A DNA stretch of 64,000 bases from Bacillota bacterium. GTDB taxonomy: Bacteria > Bacillota > Clostridia > Oscillospirales > Ruminococcaceae. The notes under the pieces are model-generated. The model searched no databases, was not told where the DNA came from, and worked only from the letters and a program-made list of their open reading frames with translations. Location: positions 1 to 64,000 of the forward strand of contig JAEWWW010000015.1 of the NCBI GenBank assembly GCA_023396215.1, written 5' to 3'. Shown here one piece after another: positions 27,358 to 35,953 of this stretch. The position numbers and the translations under genes were made by a program. Each line of letters starts with the position of its first letter. The first letter of the stretch is position 1.

Positions 27358-28554
27358 ATGAAAATTGCAGGAATCATTGCAGAATACAACCCCTTTCACA
27401 ACGGTCACCAGTACCAGATAGCCGCGGCGCGCGGCATGGGCGCCACCCATGTGGTGGCGGTGATGGGGGGCAACTTTTTGCAGCGGGGCGCGCCCGCCCT
27501 GCTGCCCAAGCAGCTGCGGGCAGAAGCCGCTCTCGGCTGCGGGGCCGACCTGGTGGTCGAGCTGCCGCTGCCCTATGCCTGCGCCACCGCCCAGCGGTTT
27601 GCCTACGGCGGGGTGGAGCTGCTGGGGGCGATGGGCTGTGTCGACACCCTCTGCTTTGGCAGCGAGAGCGGCAGCATCGAGGCATTGGCGGCCGCTGCCG
27701 CCGCGGTGGACGACCCCGCGGTGGACGCCCTGCTGCCGGGGCTGCTGGGGCAGGGCATTACCTTTGCCAGAGCGCGCCAGCAGGCGGTAGAGCAGGTGTA
27801 CAGCCAGCAGGTGGCGGCGCTTTTTTCTCAGCCCAACAACATACTGGGCATCGAGTACCTGCGCCAGCTCAGGGTGGGGGGATATCTCATAAGCCCACAG
27901 ACGGTGGGGCGGCAGGGGGCGGGGCACGACAGCCACAGCCCCGGCGGGCAGTTTGCGTCGGCCTCGCTGCTGCGCAGGCTCATTCGGCAGGGGGAGGTGG
28001 AAGAGGCCGCCGCCTTTATGCCCGCCGCCTCGGCAGCGGTGCTGCGCCGCGCCCTGCAGGAGGGGCTGGCTCCCACAAAGCTGGCACGGCTGGAGGTGGG
28101 TATTCTTTCCACGCTGCGCAGGATGGATAAAGCGCAACTGGCCGCGCTGCCCGATATCTCGGAGGGGCTTGAAAACCGCCTGTACCAGGCGGTGCGCAGC
28201 GGCTGCACGCTGGAGGAGGTATTGGCCCTCTGTAAAACCAAGCGCTACACCCTCGCCCGGCTGCGGCGGGTGGTGCTTTCGGCCTATCTGGGCATCGAAA
28301 AGGGGATGACCCGCCGGCCGCCGCCCTACATCCGGGTGCTGGGTTTTAACCAGCGGGGCGGCGAGGTGCTGGCGAGGCTGAAGCAAAGCTGCGCCCTGCC
28401 GGTATCCACCTCCCTCGCCCGTTTGGAGCAGAAGGATGGCGATTGCCGACGGCTGGCCCGCCTTGAGGCAGCTTCCACCGATTTGTATGTGCTGGCGCTG
28501 CCCCAACCCCGCCCCTGCGGCAGCGATTACACCACGCCGGTAGTAAAGGGGTAG
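27358..28554 (+). CDS. tmcAL: tRNA(Met) cytidine acetate ligase
   Basis: 398 aa. Forms N4-acetylcytidine at the wobble base of elongator tRNA-Met from acetate and ATP. The N-terminus, MKIAGIIAEYNPFHNGHQYQ, carries the HxGH-type nucleotidyltransferase motif of the YlbM/TmcAL family; VMGGNFLQRGAPAL and FGSES follow. AAGGGG is about 6 nt before ATG 27358. Divergent from ackA. Confidence 0.94.
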   Translation: MKIAGIIAEYNPFHNGHQYQIAAARGMGATHVVAVMGGNFLQRGAPALLPKQLRAEAALGCGADLVVELPLPYACATAQRFAYGGVELLGAMGCVDTLCFGSESGSIEALAAAAAAVDDPAVDALLPGLLGQGITFARARQQAVEQVYSQQVAALFSQPNNILGIEYLRQLRVGGYLISPQTVGRQGAGHDSHSPGGQFASASLLRRLIRQGEVEEAAAFMPAASAAVLRRALQEGLAPTKLARLEVGILSTLRRMDKAQLAALPDISEGLENRLYQAVRSGCTLEEVLALCKTKRYTLARLRRVVLSAYLGIEKGMTRRPPPYIRVLGFNQRGGEVLARLKQSCALPVSTSLARLEQKDGDCRRLARLEAASTDLYVLALPQPRPCGSDYTTPVVKG

Positions 28555-28587
28555 GGCTTTACAGTACCTGATCTGATTGTTGCTCTA

Positions 28588-28624
28588 AACAGCAGAGGCG
28601 GCACCCGCGGCCCCTGCTGTTTTT
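28588..28624 (+). terminator. Terminator of tmcAL
   Basis: AACAGCAG (28588-28595) pairs with CTGCTGTT (28614-28621), with inner GGC/GCC pairing and a T5 tail. Confidence 0.85.
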
Positions 28625-28626
28625 GC

Positions 28627-28873
28627 TATATTCATGCTAAAATATACATATTGTAATAGCTTGTGAGCCGGTTCGACAGCGGCCTACGGCGGCTTCGGTC
28701 GGTAAGCGACCCTATTTTCGTGATGCGGTGTGTGAAAAACCGCTGCCGCCCTGGCGGTGGCGGGAGCTTCGGCGAAAGCTCCGGGGCTTTACGCGCCACC
28801 AATTGGAGCGGGAGTTTGGGGAGGGAATAAAGGCGAAAAACAGATTGTTTTGATATATTTCGACATGAATATA
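28627..28873. mobile_element. MITE-like element with 20-bp terminal inverted repeats
   Basis: TATATTCATGCTAAAATATA (28627-28646) matches the reverse complement of 28854-28873 at 17 of 20 positions. The ~205 bp between is GC-rich and folds into hairpins, such as GGAGCTT/AAGCTCC and CCGCTGCCGCC/GGCGGTGGCGG. There is no coding frame. It starts 2 nt after the tmcAL T tract. A miniature inverted-repeat element or a structured RNA flanked by A+T sites are both possible. Confidence 0.45.
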
Positions 28874-28935
28874 CTATAAGTATTTAAAAAGCGCGAGATT
28901 TCTGATAAAATCCACCATTTTTTAAAAACAAAAGC

Positions 28936-28995
28936 TTGACAGCCCGGCAGGCGCGGGCTATAATTTAAGTATAACATATGAACAGTTACTCATAT
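28936..28995 (+). promoter_or_regulatory. cad promoter and ArsR-type operator
   Basis: TTGACA (28936-28941), a 17-nt GC-rich spacer, TATAAT (28959-28964). The inverted repeat ATATGA-N8-TCATAT (28976-28995) lies at the transcription start, where a CadC/SmtB repressor would bind and be released by metal. Confidence 0.8.
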
Positions 28996-29036
28996 ATTCA
29001 AGTGTTCAGATGACAATAACGAGAGGAGTGAATCAC

Positions 29037-29402
29037 ATGGGAGGCAACAGAAGCGAGATTGACCGCTGCGACTGTGATGTGATACACGAGGCAACGGTAA
29101 ATCAGGTGCGGCAGCAGATGCCGCAGGAGGAGCTGCTTTACGACCTTGCCGAGCTGTTTAAGGTATTTGGCGATACCACCCGGGTAAAAATCCTGTGCGC
29201 CCTGTTTGAAGCGGAGATGTGCGTCTGCGATATCTCGGCGCTGCTGGGCATGACCCAGTCGGCCATCTCGCACCAGCTGCGGGTGCTTAAGCAGGCAAGG
29301 CTGGTGAAGTTCCGCAAAGAGGGCAAGGTGGTTTATTACTCGCTGGACGACGACCATATTAAAAACATTTTTGATCAGGGCATGGCGCATATTTCGGAGT
29401 AG
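29037..29402 (+). CDS. cadC: ArsR/SmtB-family metal-responsive repressor (CadC-like)
   Basis: 121 aa winged-helix repressor. It has an N-terminal Cys pair (DRCDCDVIH), the alpha-3 Cys pair in MCVCD and the recognition helix DISALLGMTQSAISHQL. The four-cysteine set matches the CadC site that senses Cd/Pb/Zn. AGGAG (29024-29028) is 8 nt before ATG 29037. Expected to repress itself and the downstream P-type ATPase through the inverted repeat at 28976-28995. Confidence 0.92.
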   Translation: MGGNRSEIDRCDCDVIHEATVNQVRQQMPQEELLYDLAELFKVFGDTTRVKILCALFEAEMCVCDISALLGMTQSAISHQLRVLKQARLVKFRKEGKVVYYSLDDDHIKNIFDQGMAHISE

Positions 29403-29440
29403 CCGCCGGGCCTGCAACACAGAAAGGGAGTATGCACATC

Positions 29441-31645
29441 ATGGGGGTACAACGACAGGAGTACCTGCTGGAGGGGCTGGGCTGCGCCCACTGCGCCTCT
29501 CAAATTGAAAGCGAGATAGCGGGGCTGGAGGGGATATCCTCGGCAGCCATCAACTTTGTAACCAAAACACTGTACATAGAAACTGACGGGCAAAGCCGGG
29601 AGCTGGTGCAGCGGCTGCAGGCGGCGGCACAAAAGCACGAAGCGGGGGTCAGGGTACTGCCCGCCCGCGGGGCCGTACAGCCGCGGCAGGAGGCTGCAAT
29701 GGGCTGCACCGACGGCTGCTGCGGCGACGCAGGCGGCAAACAGCAGCATCACGATGATGATGGCCACGACCATGGCCACAGCCACGACCACGGCGGCGAA
29801 GAGGGCTTTAAAGAGCAGATAGGGTTGGTTTCCGGGGCGGTTATCTTTGCGGCGGCCGTGCTGGTGCCGCTGCCCTTTGGCTGGTCGCTGGGCCTCTATC
29901 TGATGGCTTACCTGCTCATCGGTGGCGAGGTGCTGCTGCGGGCGGGCAGAAACATCCTTCGGGGTCAGGTCTTTGACGAAAACTTTCTCATGAGCATCGC
30001 CACCATTGGGGCCTTCGCCATCGGCGAGTTTGCAGAGGGCGTTGCGGTGATGCTGTTTTATCAGGTGGGCGAGCTGTTTCAGGATATGGCGGTCAACCGC
30101 TCCCGTAAATCCATCGCCGCGCTTATGGATATCCGTCCCGACTATGCCAATCTGATGGTGGATGGGCAGTTGCGCAAGGTTGCCCCCGAAAGCGTAGCCC
30201 CCGGAGCGGTGATTGTGGTGCGCCCCGGCGAAAAGATACCGCTGGACGGCGTGGTGCTGGAGGGCAGCTCGGCGCTGGATACCTCGGCGCTGACCGGGGA
30301 ATCGCTGCCCCGGCAGGTGGAGCCCGGCAGCGAGGTGCTTTCCGGCTCGGTGAACAAAAGCGGGCTGCTGAACATCCGGGTCACCAAGGTGTTTGGGGAA
30401 TCTACCGTGGCGAAAATCCTCGACCTTGTGCAGAACGCCGGCAGTAAAAAAGCGCATATCGAGAATTTTATCACCAAGTTTGCGCGCTACTACACCCCGG
30501 CGGTGGTCTTTGCCGCCGCGGCGCTGGCGGTCATCCCGCCACTGGTGCTGCCGGGGGCCGTCTTTGGCGAATGGCTGCGCCGCGCGCTGGTTTTCCTCGT
30601 GGTTTCCTGCCCCTGCGCGCTGGTCATCTCTATCCCGCTGAGCTTTTTCGGCGGCATCGGCGGCGCCTCGCGCAATGGGATACTGGTTAAGGGCGGTAAC
30701 TACCTTGAGGCGCTGGCACAGGTGGATACCGTGGTGTTTGACAAAACCGGCACCCTGACCCAAGGGGTGTTTCAGGTAGCGGAGGTTGTGGGGGCCGAAG
30801 GGGTTTCGCAGGAGGAGCTGCTGAGGCTGGCGGCCCACGCCGAAGGATACTCCAACCACCCCATCGCGGCGTCTATCCAGAAGGCGTATGGCAAGGAGCT
30901 TGACCGGGGCAGCATTGCCGACTATGAGGAGATAGCCGGGCAGGGCCTGCGGATCACATTCGAGGGCAGAACGGTGCTGGCGGGCAACAGCAAGCTGATG
31001 GACCAACAGGGGGTGGCTTACCAAAAGCCCGAACGGCCGGGCACCGTCGTGTATCTGGCGGAGGACGGAAGCTGGAAGGGCTATATCCTGATTGCAGACC
31101 GGATTAAAGAGGACAGCGCCGGCGCCATCAAGGCCCTGAAGGAGCTGGGAGTCAGGCAGCTGGTGATGCTCACCGGAGACAACCGCAGGGTGGCTCAGAG
31201 CGTCGGTCAGGAGCTGGGCATCGACAAGGTATACAGCGAGCTGCTGCCCCACCAGAAGGTGGAAAGGCTGGAGGAAGCGGAGCGGCAGAAGACCACCAAG
31301 GGCAGCCTGATTTTTGTGGGCGACGGCATCAACGACGCGCCGGTGCTGGCTCGTGCCGACGTGGGCGTCGCCATGGGCGGTGTTGGGTCGGATGCCGCCA
31401 TCGAAGCGGCCGACGTGGTGCTGATGACCGACGAGCCCTCCAAGCTGGCCGCGGCTATCCGCATCGCCCGCCGCACCAGAAGCATCGTCTGGCAAAATGT
31501 CATCTTCGCACTGGCAGTCAAGGGGGTTATCCTGCTGCTGGGGGCGGTGGGCATGGCCACCATGTGGGAAGCGGTCTTTGGCGACGTGGGCGTCGCCCTG
31601 ATTGCGGTGCTTAACGCCATGCGGGTGATGAAGCCAATCGAATAA
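29441..31645 (+). CDS. cadA: Heavy-metal P1B-type ATPase (Cd/Zn/Pb efflux)
   Basis: About 734 aa. N-terminal HMA domain with the GCAHC metal site, then a His/Asp-rich stretch (HHDDDGHDHGHSHDHGG, ~105-125), eight membrane helices, the TGES actuator loop, the CPC motif in VSCPCALVIS, DKTGTLTQG with the phosphorylated Asp, an HP locus (YSNHPIA) and GDGINDAP. ATG 29441 is 10 nt after GGAG; ATG 29432 is too close to it. Exports divalent soft metals from the cytoplasm. Second gene of the cad operon. Confidence 0.95.
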   Translation: MGVQRQEYLLEGLGCAHCASQIESEIAGLEGISSAAINFVTKTLYIETDGQSRELVQRLQAAAQKHEAGVRVLPARGAVQPRQEAAMGCTDGCCGDAGGKQQHHDDDGHDHGHSHDHGGEEGFKEQIGLVSGAVIFAAAVLVPLPFGWSLGLYLMAYLLIGGEVLLRAGRNILRGQVFDENFLMSIATIGAFAIGEFAEGVAVMLFYQVGELFQDMAVNRSRKSIAALMDIRPDYANLMVDGQLRKVAPESVAPGAVIVVRPGEKIPLDGVVLEGSSALDTSALTGESLPRQVEPGSEVLSGSVNKSGLLNIRVTKVFGESTVAKILDLVQNAGSKKAHIENFITKFARYYTPAVVFAAAALAVIPPLVLPGAVFGEWLRRALVFLVVSCPCALVISIPLSFFGGIGGASRNGILVKGGNYLEALAQVDTVVFDKTGTLTQGVFQVAEVVGAEGVSQEELLRLAAHAEGYSNHPIAASIQKAYGKELDRGSIADYEEIAGQGLRITFEGRTVLAGNSKLMDQQGVAYQKPERPGTVVYLAEDGSWKGYILIADRIKEDSAGAIKALKELGVRQLVMLTGDNRRVAQSVGQELGIDKVYSELLPHQKVERLEEAERQKTTKGSLIFVGDGINDAPVLARADVGVAMGGVGSDAAIEAADVVLMTDEPSKLAAAIRIARRTRSIVWQNVIFALAVKGVILLLGAVGMATMWEAVFGDVGVALIAVLNAMRVMKPIE

Positions 31646-31660
31646 TTCAATACGTTATAT

Positions 31661-31689
31661 AAAAGCCCCGGATATTTTCCGGGGCTTTT
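31661..31689 (+). terminator. Terminator of cadA
   Basis: AAAAGCCCCGGA and TCCGGGGCTTTT form a 12-bp stem on a short loop with a TTTT tail. A near-identical hairpin (26 of 29 positions when reverse complemented) recurs at 31893-31921 beyond the repeat. Confidence 0.9.
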
Positions 31690-31892
31690 CAGCCTGTCAA
31701 AAAAGTAGCGCGCAAAATAATATTGCGCAGGCGGACATGCGCCGCCGGAGCAATTCTTTTAAAACTGTCTGCGGGGGAGCGGACAGTTTTGCTTGGGGGT
31801 GTTCACGAGGGGGACGGCTGGACGCAAAACCGTAAGGTTTTGCAAGGACACGAAATCCCCCTCGTGGAGGGTGTCAATTCTCTGACACCCTC
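31690..31892 (-). repeat. Dispersed hairpin element, copy 2 (inverted)
   Basis: Same element as copy 1, on the opposite strand and slightly longer (~200 bp). Shared blocks include GCGCAGGCGGA, TTTTGCTTGGGGGTG, GGCTGGACGCAAAAC and GGGTGTCAATTCTCTGACACCC. The third hairpin reads AAAACTGTCTGC/GCGGACAGTTTT here, with paired changes relative to copy 1. The fixed GAGGGTGTC end abuts the hairpin at 31893. Confidence 0.8.
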
Positions 31893-31921
31893 AAAGGCCC
31901 CGGAGAATATCCGGGGCCTTT
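31893..31921. terminator. Duplicate terminator hairpin beyond repeat copy 2
   Basis: AAAGGCCCCGGA and TCCGGGGCCTTT. No gene needs it on the plus strand, since cadA already has its own terminator 200 bp earlier. It is best explained as a duplicate of 31661-31689 created with the repeat. Confidence 0.75.
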
Positions 31922-31971
31922 GCGCCGCCCCAAAACCGGGTGGCGCATCCTGTTATTTCTCACAACCTCCC

Positions 31972-32001
31972 TTTACAGCCAATGGGGGAATGAGCTATAA
32001 T
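31972..32001 (+). promoter_or_regulatory. Promoter of the Lrp/aminotransferase operon
   Basis: TTTACA (31972-31977), an 18-nt spacer, TATAAT (31996-32001). Confidence 0.6.
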
Positions 32002-32082
32002 GTACCGAAGAAGATTTGGGCGGCAAAGCCCGCCCAAAATAAGATTTCAGGCGCCGCGATGCGCCAATACAGGAGGGGTACT

Positions 32083-32562
32083 ATGGACGGATTACTTACA
32101 TTGCTGGAGAAGAACGCCAGACTCTCTACCGAGCAGATGGCAGCAATGCTGGGCAGCACCAAGGAGCAGGTAGAGGCCCAGATAGAGCAGTACCAAAGGG
32201 ACGGCGTCATTTTGGGGTACAAGGCCCTGATTGACTGGGAAAAAACCGACCGTGACCTCTGTGTGGCCCGCATCGAGCTGAAGGTGACCCCCAAAAGCGG
32301 CATGGGCTTTGATGAGATTGCCCATCGCATCGCCCAGTTTGAGGAGGTTGAAACCCTTTACCTTATGAGCGGCGGCTATGACCTTGCGCTGACGGTGAGC
32401 AGCACAAGCTTTAAGGATGTGGCCATGTTTGTGGCGCGCCGGCTGGCCCCGCTGGATTCGGTGGAATCCACCTCGACCCACTTTGTGCTGCGCAAATATA
32501 AAGAGCGGGGCGTGACCGTCTTCGGCGACGACGGTGACGGGAGGGAGGTCACCAACCTGTGA
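32083..32562 (+). CDS. Lrp/AsnC-family transcriptional regulator
   Basis: 159 aa. An N-terminal helix-turn-helix (LLEKNARLSTEQMAAMLG, ~5-45) and a C-terminal RAM/ACT-like ligand domain (~65-145). It is likely to sense an amino acid. AGGAGG (32071-32076) is 6 nt before ATG 32083. It overlaps the aminotransferase gene by 4 nt, so the two are translationally coupled and the regulator probably controls that enzyme. Confidence 0.93.
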   Translation: MDGLLTLLEKNARLSTEQMAAMLGSTKEQVEAQIEQYQRDGVILGYKALIDWEKTDRDLCVARIELKVTPKSGMGFDEIAHRIAQFEEVETLYLMSGGYDLALTVSSTSFKDVAMFVARRLAPLDSVESTSTHFVLRKYKERGVTVFGDDGDGREVTNL

Positions 32563-33728
32563 TGAATTATCAGGATATACTTTCCTCCAAGGTGACCGGT
32601 CTGAAGCCCTCGGGTATCCGCAGGTTTTTTGATATCGCCGCCGAAATGGAAAACGTAATCTCGCTGGGGGTTGGCGAGCCGGATTTTAAAACCCCCTATA
32701 TCATTCGCCGCGCGGGCATCGATTCGCTGGAAAAAGGCCGCACATGGTATACCGCCAACGCGGGCCTGATGCCCCTCAAGCAGGAGATTTGCACCTATTT
32801 AAAGCGGCGCTTTGACCTTGCGTATCAGCCGAAAAATCAGGTGCTGGTAACGGTGGGTGGCTCCGAGGCCATCGACCTCTGCGTCCGCGCCATCATCGAC
32901 CAGGGGGACGAGGTGCTCATCCCCGAGCCCTCCTTTGTCTGCTACAGCCCCATCACCACCCTGACGGGCGGGGTGGCCAGACCCATTGCCACCAAGGCGG
33001 AAAACAGCTTTCGCCTGACGGCGCAGGAGCTGCGGGAGGCCATCACTCCCAAAACCAAGCTGCTGGTGCTGCCTTTCCCCAACAACCCCACCGGGGCGGT
33101 GATGCGCCGCGAGCACCTCGAAGAGATTGCGGAGGTGCTGCGGGGTACCAGCATCATGGTGCTTTCGGATGAAATCTACGCCGAGCTGACCTACGAGGGA
33201 CGGCATGTTTCCTTTGCCTCTATCGACGGTATGTGGGAGCGCACCATCGTGGTCAACGGCTTTTCCAAGGCCTATGCCATGACCGGCTGGCGGCTGGGTT
33301 ATGCCGCCGGGCCTGAGCCGATTATCGCCCAGATGACCAAGATACATCAATACGCCATCATGTGCGCCCCCACCACCAGCCAGTATGCGGCGGTAGAGGC
33401 GCTTAAGGAAGGCTGCGATGCAGAGATAGAGCGGATGGCGGTGGAATACAACATGCGCCGGGGCCTGCTGGTGGATAGCCTTAACCGCATCGGGCTTCGC
33501 TGCTTTGACCCGCAGGGGGCGTTTTATGTCTTCCCCTCCATCAAATCCACCGGGCTGAGCTCAGAGGAGTTTTGTGAGCGGCTGCTTTACAGCCAGAAGG
33601 TAGCGGTTGTGCCGGGTACCGCCTTTGGCGACAGCGGGGAGGGCTATGTGCGCATCTCCTACTCCTACTCCATCGACCATATTGTGGAGGCTCTCAAGCG
33701 CATAGAGGCCTTCCTGAAAACCTTATAA
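32559..33728 (+). CDS. PLP-dependent class I/II aminotransferase
   Basis: 389 aa, fold type I. Seen: SLGVGEPDFKTP near the N-terminus, FPNNPTGAV (Asn contacting PLP), LSDEIYAELTY (Asp and Tyr) and NGFSKAYAMTGWRLGY with the Schiff-base Lys. Resembles PatA/AspC-type aromatic or aspartate aminotransferases; exact substrate unknown. Starts at GTG 32559 or ATG 32562, inside the regulator's stop codon. Confidence 0.93.
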   Translation: MMNYQDILSSKVTGLKPSGIRRFFDIAAEMENVISLGVGEPDFKTPYIIRRAGIDSLEKGRTWYTANAGLMPLKQEICTYLKRRFDLAYQPKNQVLVTVGGSEAIDLCVRAIIDQGDEVLIPEPSFVCYSPITTLTGGVARPIATKAENSFRLTAQELREAITPKTKLLVLPFPNNPTGAVMRREHLEEIAEVLRGTSIMVLSDEIYAELTYEGRHVSFASIDGMWERTIVVNGFSKAYAMTGWRLGYAAGPEPIIAQMTKIHQYAIMCAPTTSQYAAVEALKEGCDAEIERMAVEYNMRRGLLVDSLNRIGLRCFDPQGAFYVFPSIKSTGLSSEEFCERLLYSQKVAVVPGTAFGDSGEGYVRISYSYSIDHIVEALKRIEAFLKTL

Positions 33729-33733
33729 CAGAG

Positions 33734-34885
33734 ATGATGCAGTTGAAACCGGTATCGGTCATTGATACAGAAGACTACAGCCCCGACGCCATGTCCGGGG
33801 CTGTTGCCCGTCATTTTGAACAGTTGGGGCTGGATAGCCTCTTTGCGCCGGGGATGCGGGTGGTGCTCAAGCCCAACCTGCTGACCAACGCGAAGCCGGA
33901 GCAGGGTGTGACCACCCACCCGGCCCTGATGGGGGCGATTATCCGGCGGCTGCAGGCGCTGGGGGTCAGCGATATCACCATTGCCGACAGCCCCGGCGGC
34001 CCCTTTACCCCCCAGCGGCTCAGGGCGGTTTATGCCGCCAGCGGCATGGCCCAGCTTGCCGAAAGCCATGGGGTGAAGGTGAGCCTCGCTACCGGCAGCA
34101 CCCACCTCGCCGCCCCGCAAAGCGACCTCTGCACCGGGTTTGACATCATCGCCCCGGTGGCACAGGCCGATGTGGTGGTCAATATCTGCAAGCTGAAAAC
34201 CCATGCCATGACCGGCCTTTCGGCGGGGGTGAAAAACCTCTTTGGCTGCGTGCCGGGGTTGCAAAAGCCCGAGCTGCATTTTCGGTTCCCCGACCAGCGG
34301 GATTTTGGGTGCATGCTGGTGGACCTTTGCCAGACGGTGGCCCCGGTCGTGACCTTTGTGGACGCCGTCACCGCCATGGAGGGGGACGGCCCCTCGGGAG
34401 GCAGCCTGCGCCATGTGGGGCTCACCTTTGCCTCGCAGGATATCTACGGGCTGGATCTGCGGCTCTGCCAGCTCATCGGGCTTAGCCCCATGCAGGTGCC
34501 GATGATGCGCGCCGCCATCGAGAGGGAGCTCTGCCCTAGCGACCCGGAGCGGATTCCGCTGGCGGGAGATGTGGCGGCCTTTGCGCCCATCCCCGATTAT
34601 CAGCAGCCCCGCTCCAAAAGTCTGGATTTTACAGGGCATATTCCCGCTTTTTTGCGCCGCCCGGTGGGGGCGTTGGCCAAGCGGCTGGCGCCTCACCCCT
34701 GCATTCTGCGCAAAAGCTGCATCGGCTGCGGGCGGTGCGCCGAAAGCTGCCCCGCCCATGTCATCCAAATCACCGGCGGCAAGGCGGTCATCGACTACAG
34801 CGGCTGCATACGGTGCTACTGCTGCCACGAGATGTGCCCGGTGAAGGCGGTGGATATCAAGCGGCTGGGGCTGTTTGGCTGGTAG
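33734..34885 (+). CDS. DUF362 protein with C-terminal 2x[4Fe-4S] ferredoxin domain
   Basis: 383 aa. DUF362 domain (~10-300) with VLKPNLLT, ADSPGGP, KLKTHAMTGLSAGVKNLFG. The C-terminal ferredoxin-like part has two cysteine clusters, CIGCGRCAESC and CIRCYCCHEMC. Found widely in anaerobes; reaction unknown. It starts 5 nt after the aminotransferase and may share its transcript. The ribosome binding site is weak. Confidence 0.9.
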   Translation: MMQLKPVSVIDTEDYSPDAMSGAVARHFEQLGLDSLFAPGMRVVLKPNLLTNAKPEQGVTTHPALMGAIIRRLQALGVSDITIADSPGGPFTPQRLRAVYAASGMAQLAESHGVKVSLATGSTHLAAPQSDLCTGFDIIAPVAQADVVVNICKLKTHAMTGLSAGVKNLFGCVPGLQKPELHFRFPDQRDFGCMLVDLCQTVAPVVTFVDAVTAMEGDGPSGGSLRHVGLTFASQDIYGLDLRLCQLIGLSPMQVPMMRAAIERELCPSDPERIPLAGDVAAFAPIPDYQQPRSKSLDFTGHIPAFLRRPVGALAKRLAPHPCILRKSCIGCGRCAESCPAHVIQITGGKAVIDYSGCIRCYCCHEMCPVKAVDIKRLGLFGW

Positions 34886-34968
34886 GTGCGTTTCAGGCCG
34901 CATGCGGCGGGCAAATGCCGGCTGATGGTTGTATACCGGCGCCTGCACAAGGGAAGGGAGTTGGAGCG

Positions 34969-35847
34969 ATGCCAAAAAGTGTAACGGTGGCTATCCCCGC
35001 AAAGATTAACCTGACGCTGGATATTGTGGGCAGGCGGGAGGACGGCTACCATTTTCTAAAGACGGTGATGCAATCGGTGGGGCTGTATGATACCGTTTCG
35101 GTTGCGCTGAATGACAGCGGACGCATCGGCGTGCGGTACAGCCGCTCGGATATTCCCTCCGGGGAGGCGGGGCTTTGCCATCGGGCGGCGGCCGCCTTTT
35201 TTGCCTATACCGGCCTGCCGGTGCAGGGGGTGGAGATTGCCGTGCAGTGCGATATCCCCACCGAAGGGGGGCTGGGCAGCGCCAGCGCCGACGCGGCGGG
35301 GGTGCTGGTGGGGCTTAACAGCCTCTGTCGTGCCGGGCTGCAGACCGAGGATCTCTGCCGGTTGGGGGTCACGCTGGGCGCGGACGTACCTTTTGGCATC
35401 GTGGGCGGCACCATGCTGGCCGAGGGAATCGGCGAGATATTCACCCCCTTATCTCCTCTGCCCGACTGTGCCATTGTCATTGCAAAGCCCCCTTTGGGGG
35501 CAAAAACCGCCGAATGCTTCGCCGCTTATGACAGGATGGGTTCGGATAAGATACCCCACACCCAGCGGCTGGTTGCCGCCCTCGAGAACGGGGCGCTGGC
35601 CGAGGCGGCCAATTGCCTCTGCAACGTGCTGGAGCAGGCTTGCCGGGCGCCGCAGGTGGAGCGGCTTAAGGCGCTGCTGCTGGAGCATGGCGCGCTGGGG
35701 GCCTCGATGAGCGGCAGCGGCACGTCGGTATTTGGGCTGTTTGAAAAAGCCCATCAGGCCCAGAAGGCAGCCGAAGCGCTGCGCCATCAGGCCGCCTTTG
35801 TAACGGTGGCCCACCCGGTGGCGGAGGGGGCACGTGTCCTCATATGA
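34969..35847 (+). CDS. ispE: 4-(cytidine 5'-diphospho)-2-C-methyl-D-erythritol kinase
   Basis: 292 aa GHMP kinase of the non-mevalonate isoprenoid pathway. The opening AIPAKINLTLDIVGRREDGYH and the ATP loop PTEGGLGSASADAAG are diagnostic. GGGAG is 8 nt before ATG 34969. It lies upstream of spoIIR. Confidence 0.95.
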   Translation: MPKSVTVAIPAKINLTLDIVGRREDGYHFLKTVMQSVGLYDTVSVALNDSGRIGVRYSRSDIPSGEAGLCHRAAAAFFAYTGLPVQGVEIAVQCDIPTEGGLGSASADAAGVLVGLNSLCRAGLQTEDLCRLGVTLGADVPFGIVGGTMLAEGIGEIFTPLSPLPDCAIVIAKPPLGAKTAECFAAYDRMGSDKIPHTQRLVAALENGALAEAANCLCNVLEQACRAPQVERLKALLLEHGALGASMSGSGTSVFGLFEKAHQAQKAAEALRHQAAFVTVAHPVAEGARVLI

Positions 35848-35869
35848 GAGCCGCAGGCGGTGTGTACAG

Positions 35870-35948
35870 GCAATAAAACTTTAGAGGAATGGTATAATAT
35901 GGTAAACAACCGTCCATATTCCGGGTAGACACCCAGGAAAGGACGGTT
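35870..35948 (+). promoter_or_regulatory. spoIIR promoter and RBS-sequestering hairpin
   Basis: TATAAT-like GGTATAATA (35891-35899) with GCAATA 15 nt upstream. The spacing and GG fit a SigF-type promoter loosely, which would suit spoIIR. Downstream, AACCGTCC (35908-35915) pairs with GGACGGTT (35941-35948), with inner CC-GGGT/ACCC-GG pairing. The only Shine-Dalgarno-like AAAGGA is buried in the right arm. It may instead act as the ispE terminator. Confidence 0.45.
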
Positions 35949-35953
35949 TTGCT

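Noticed and set aside
31723..32082. N-terminal extension of the Lrp regulator into the dispersed repeat
   Set aside because: The frame is open, but AGGAGG and ATG 32083 define the start and homology begins there; the extension is translated repeat.
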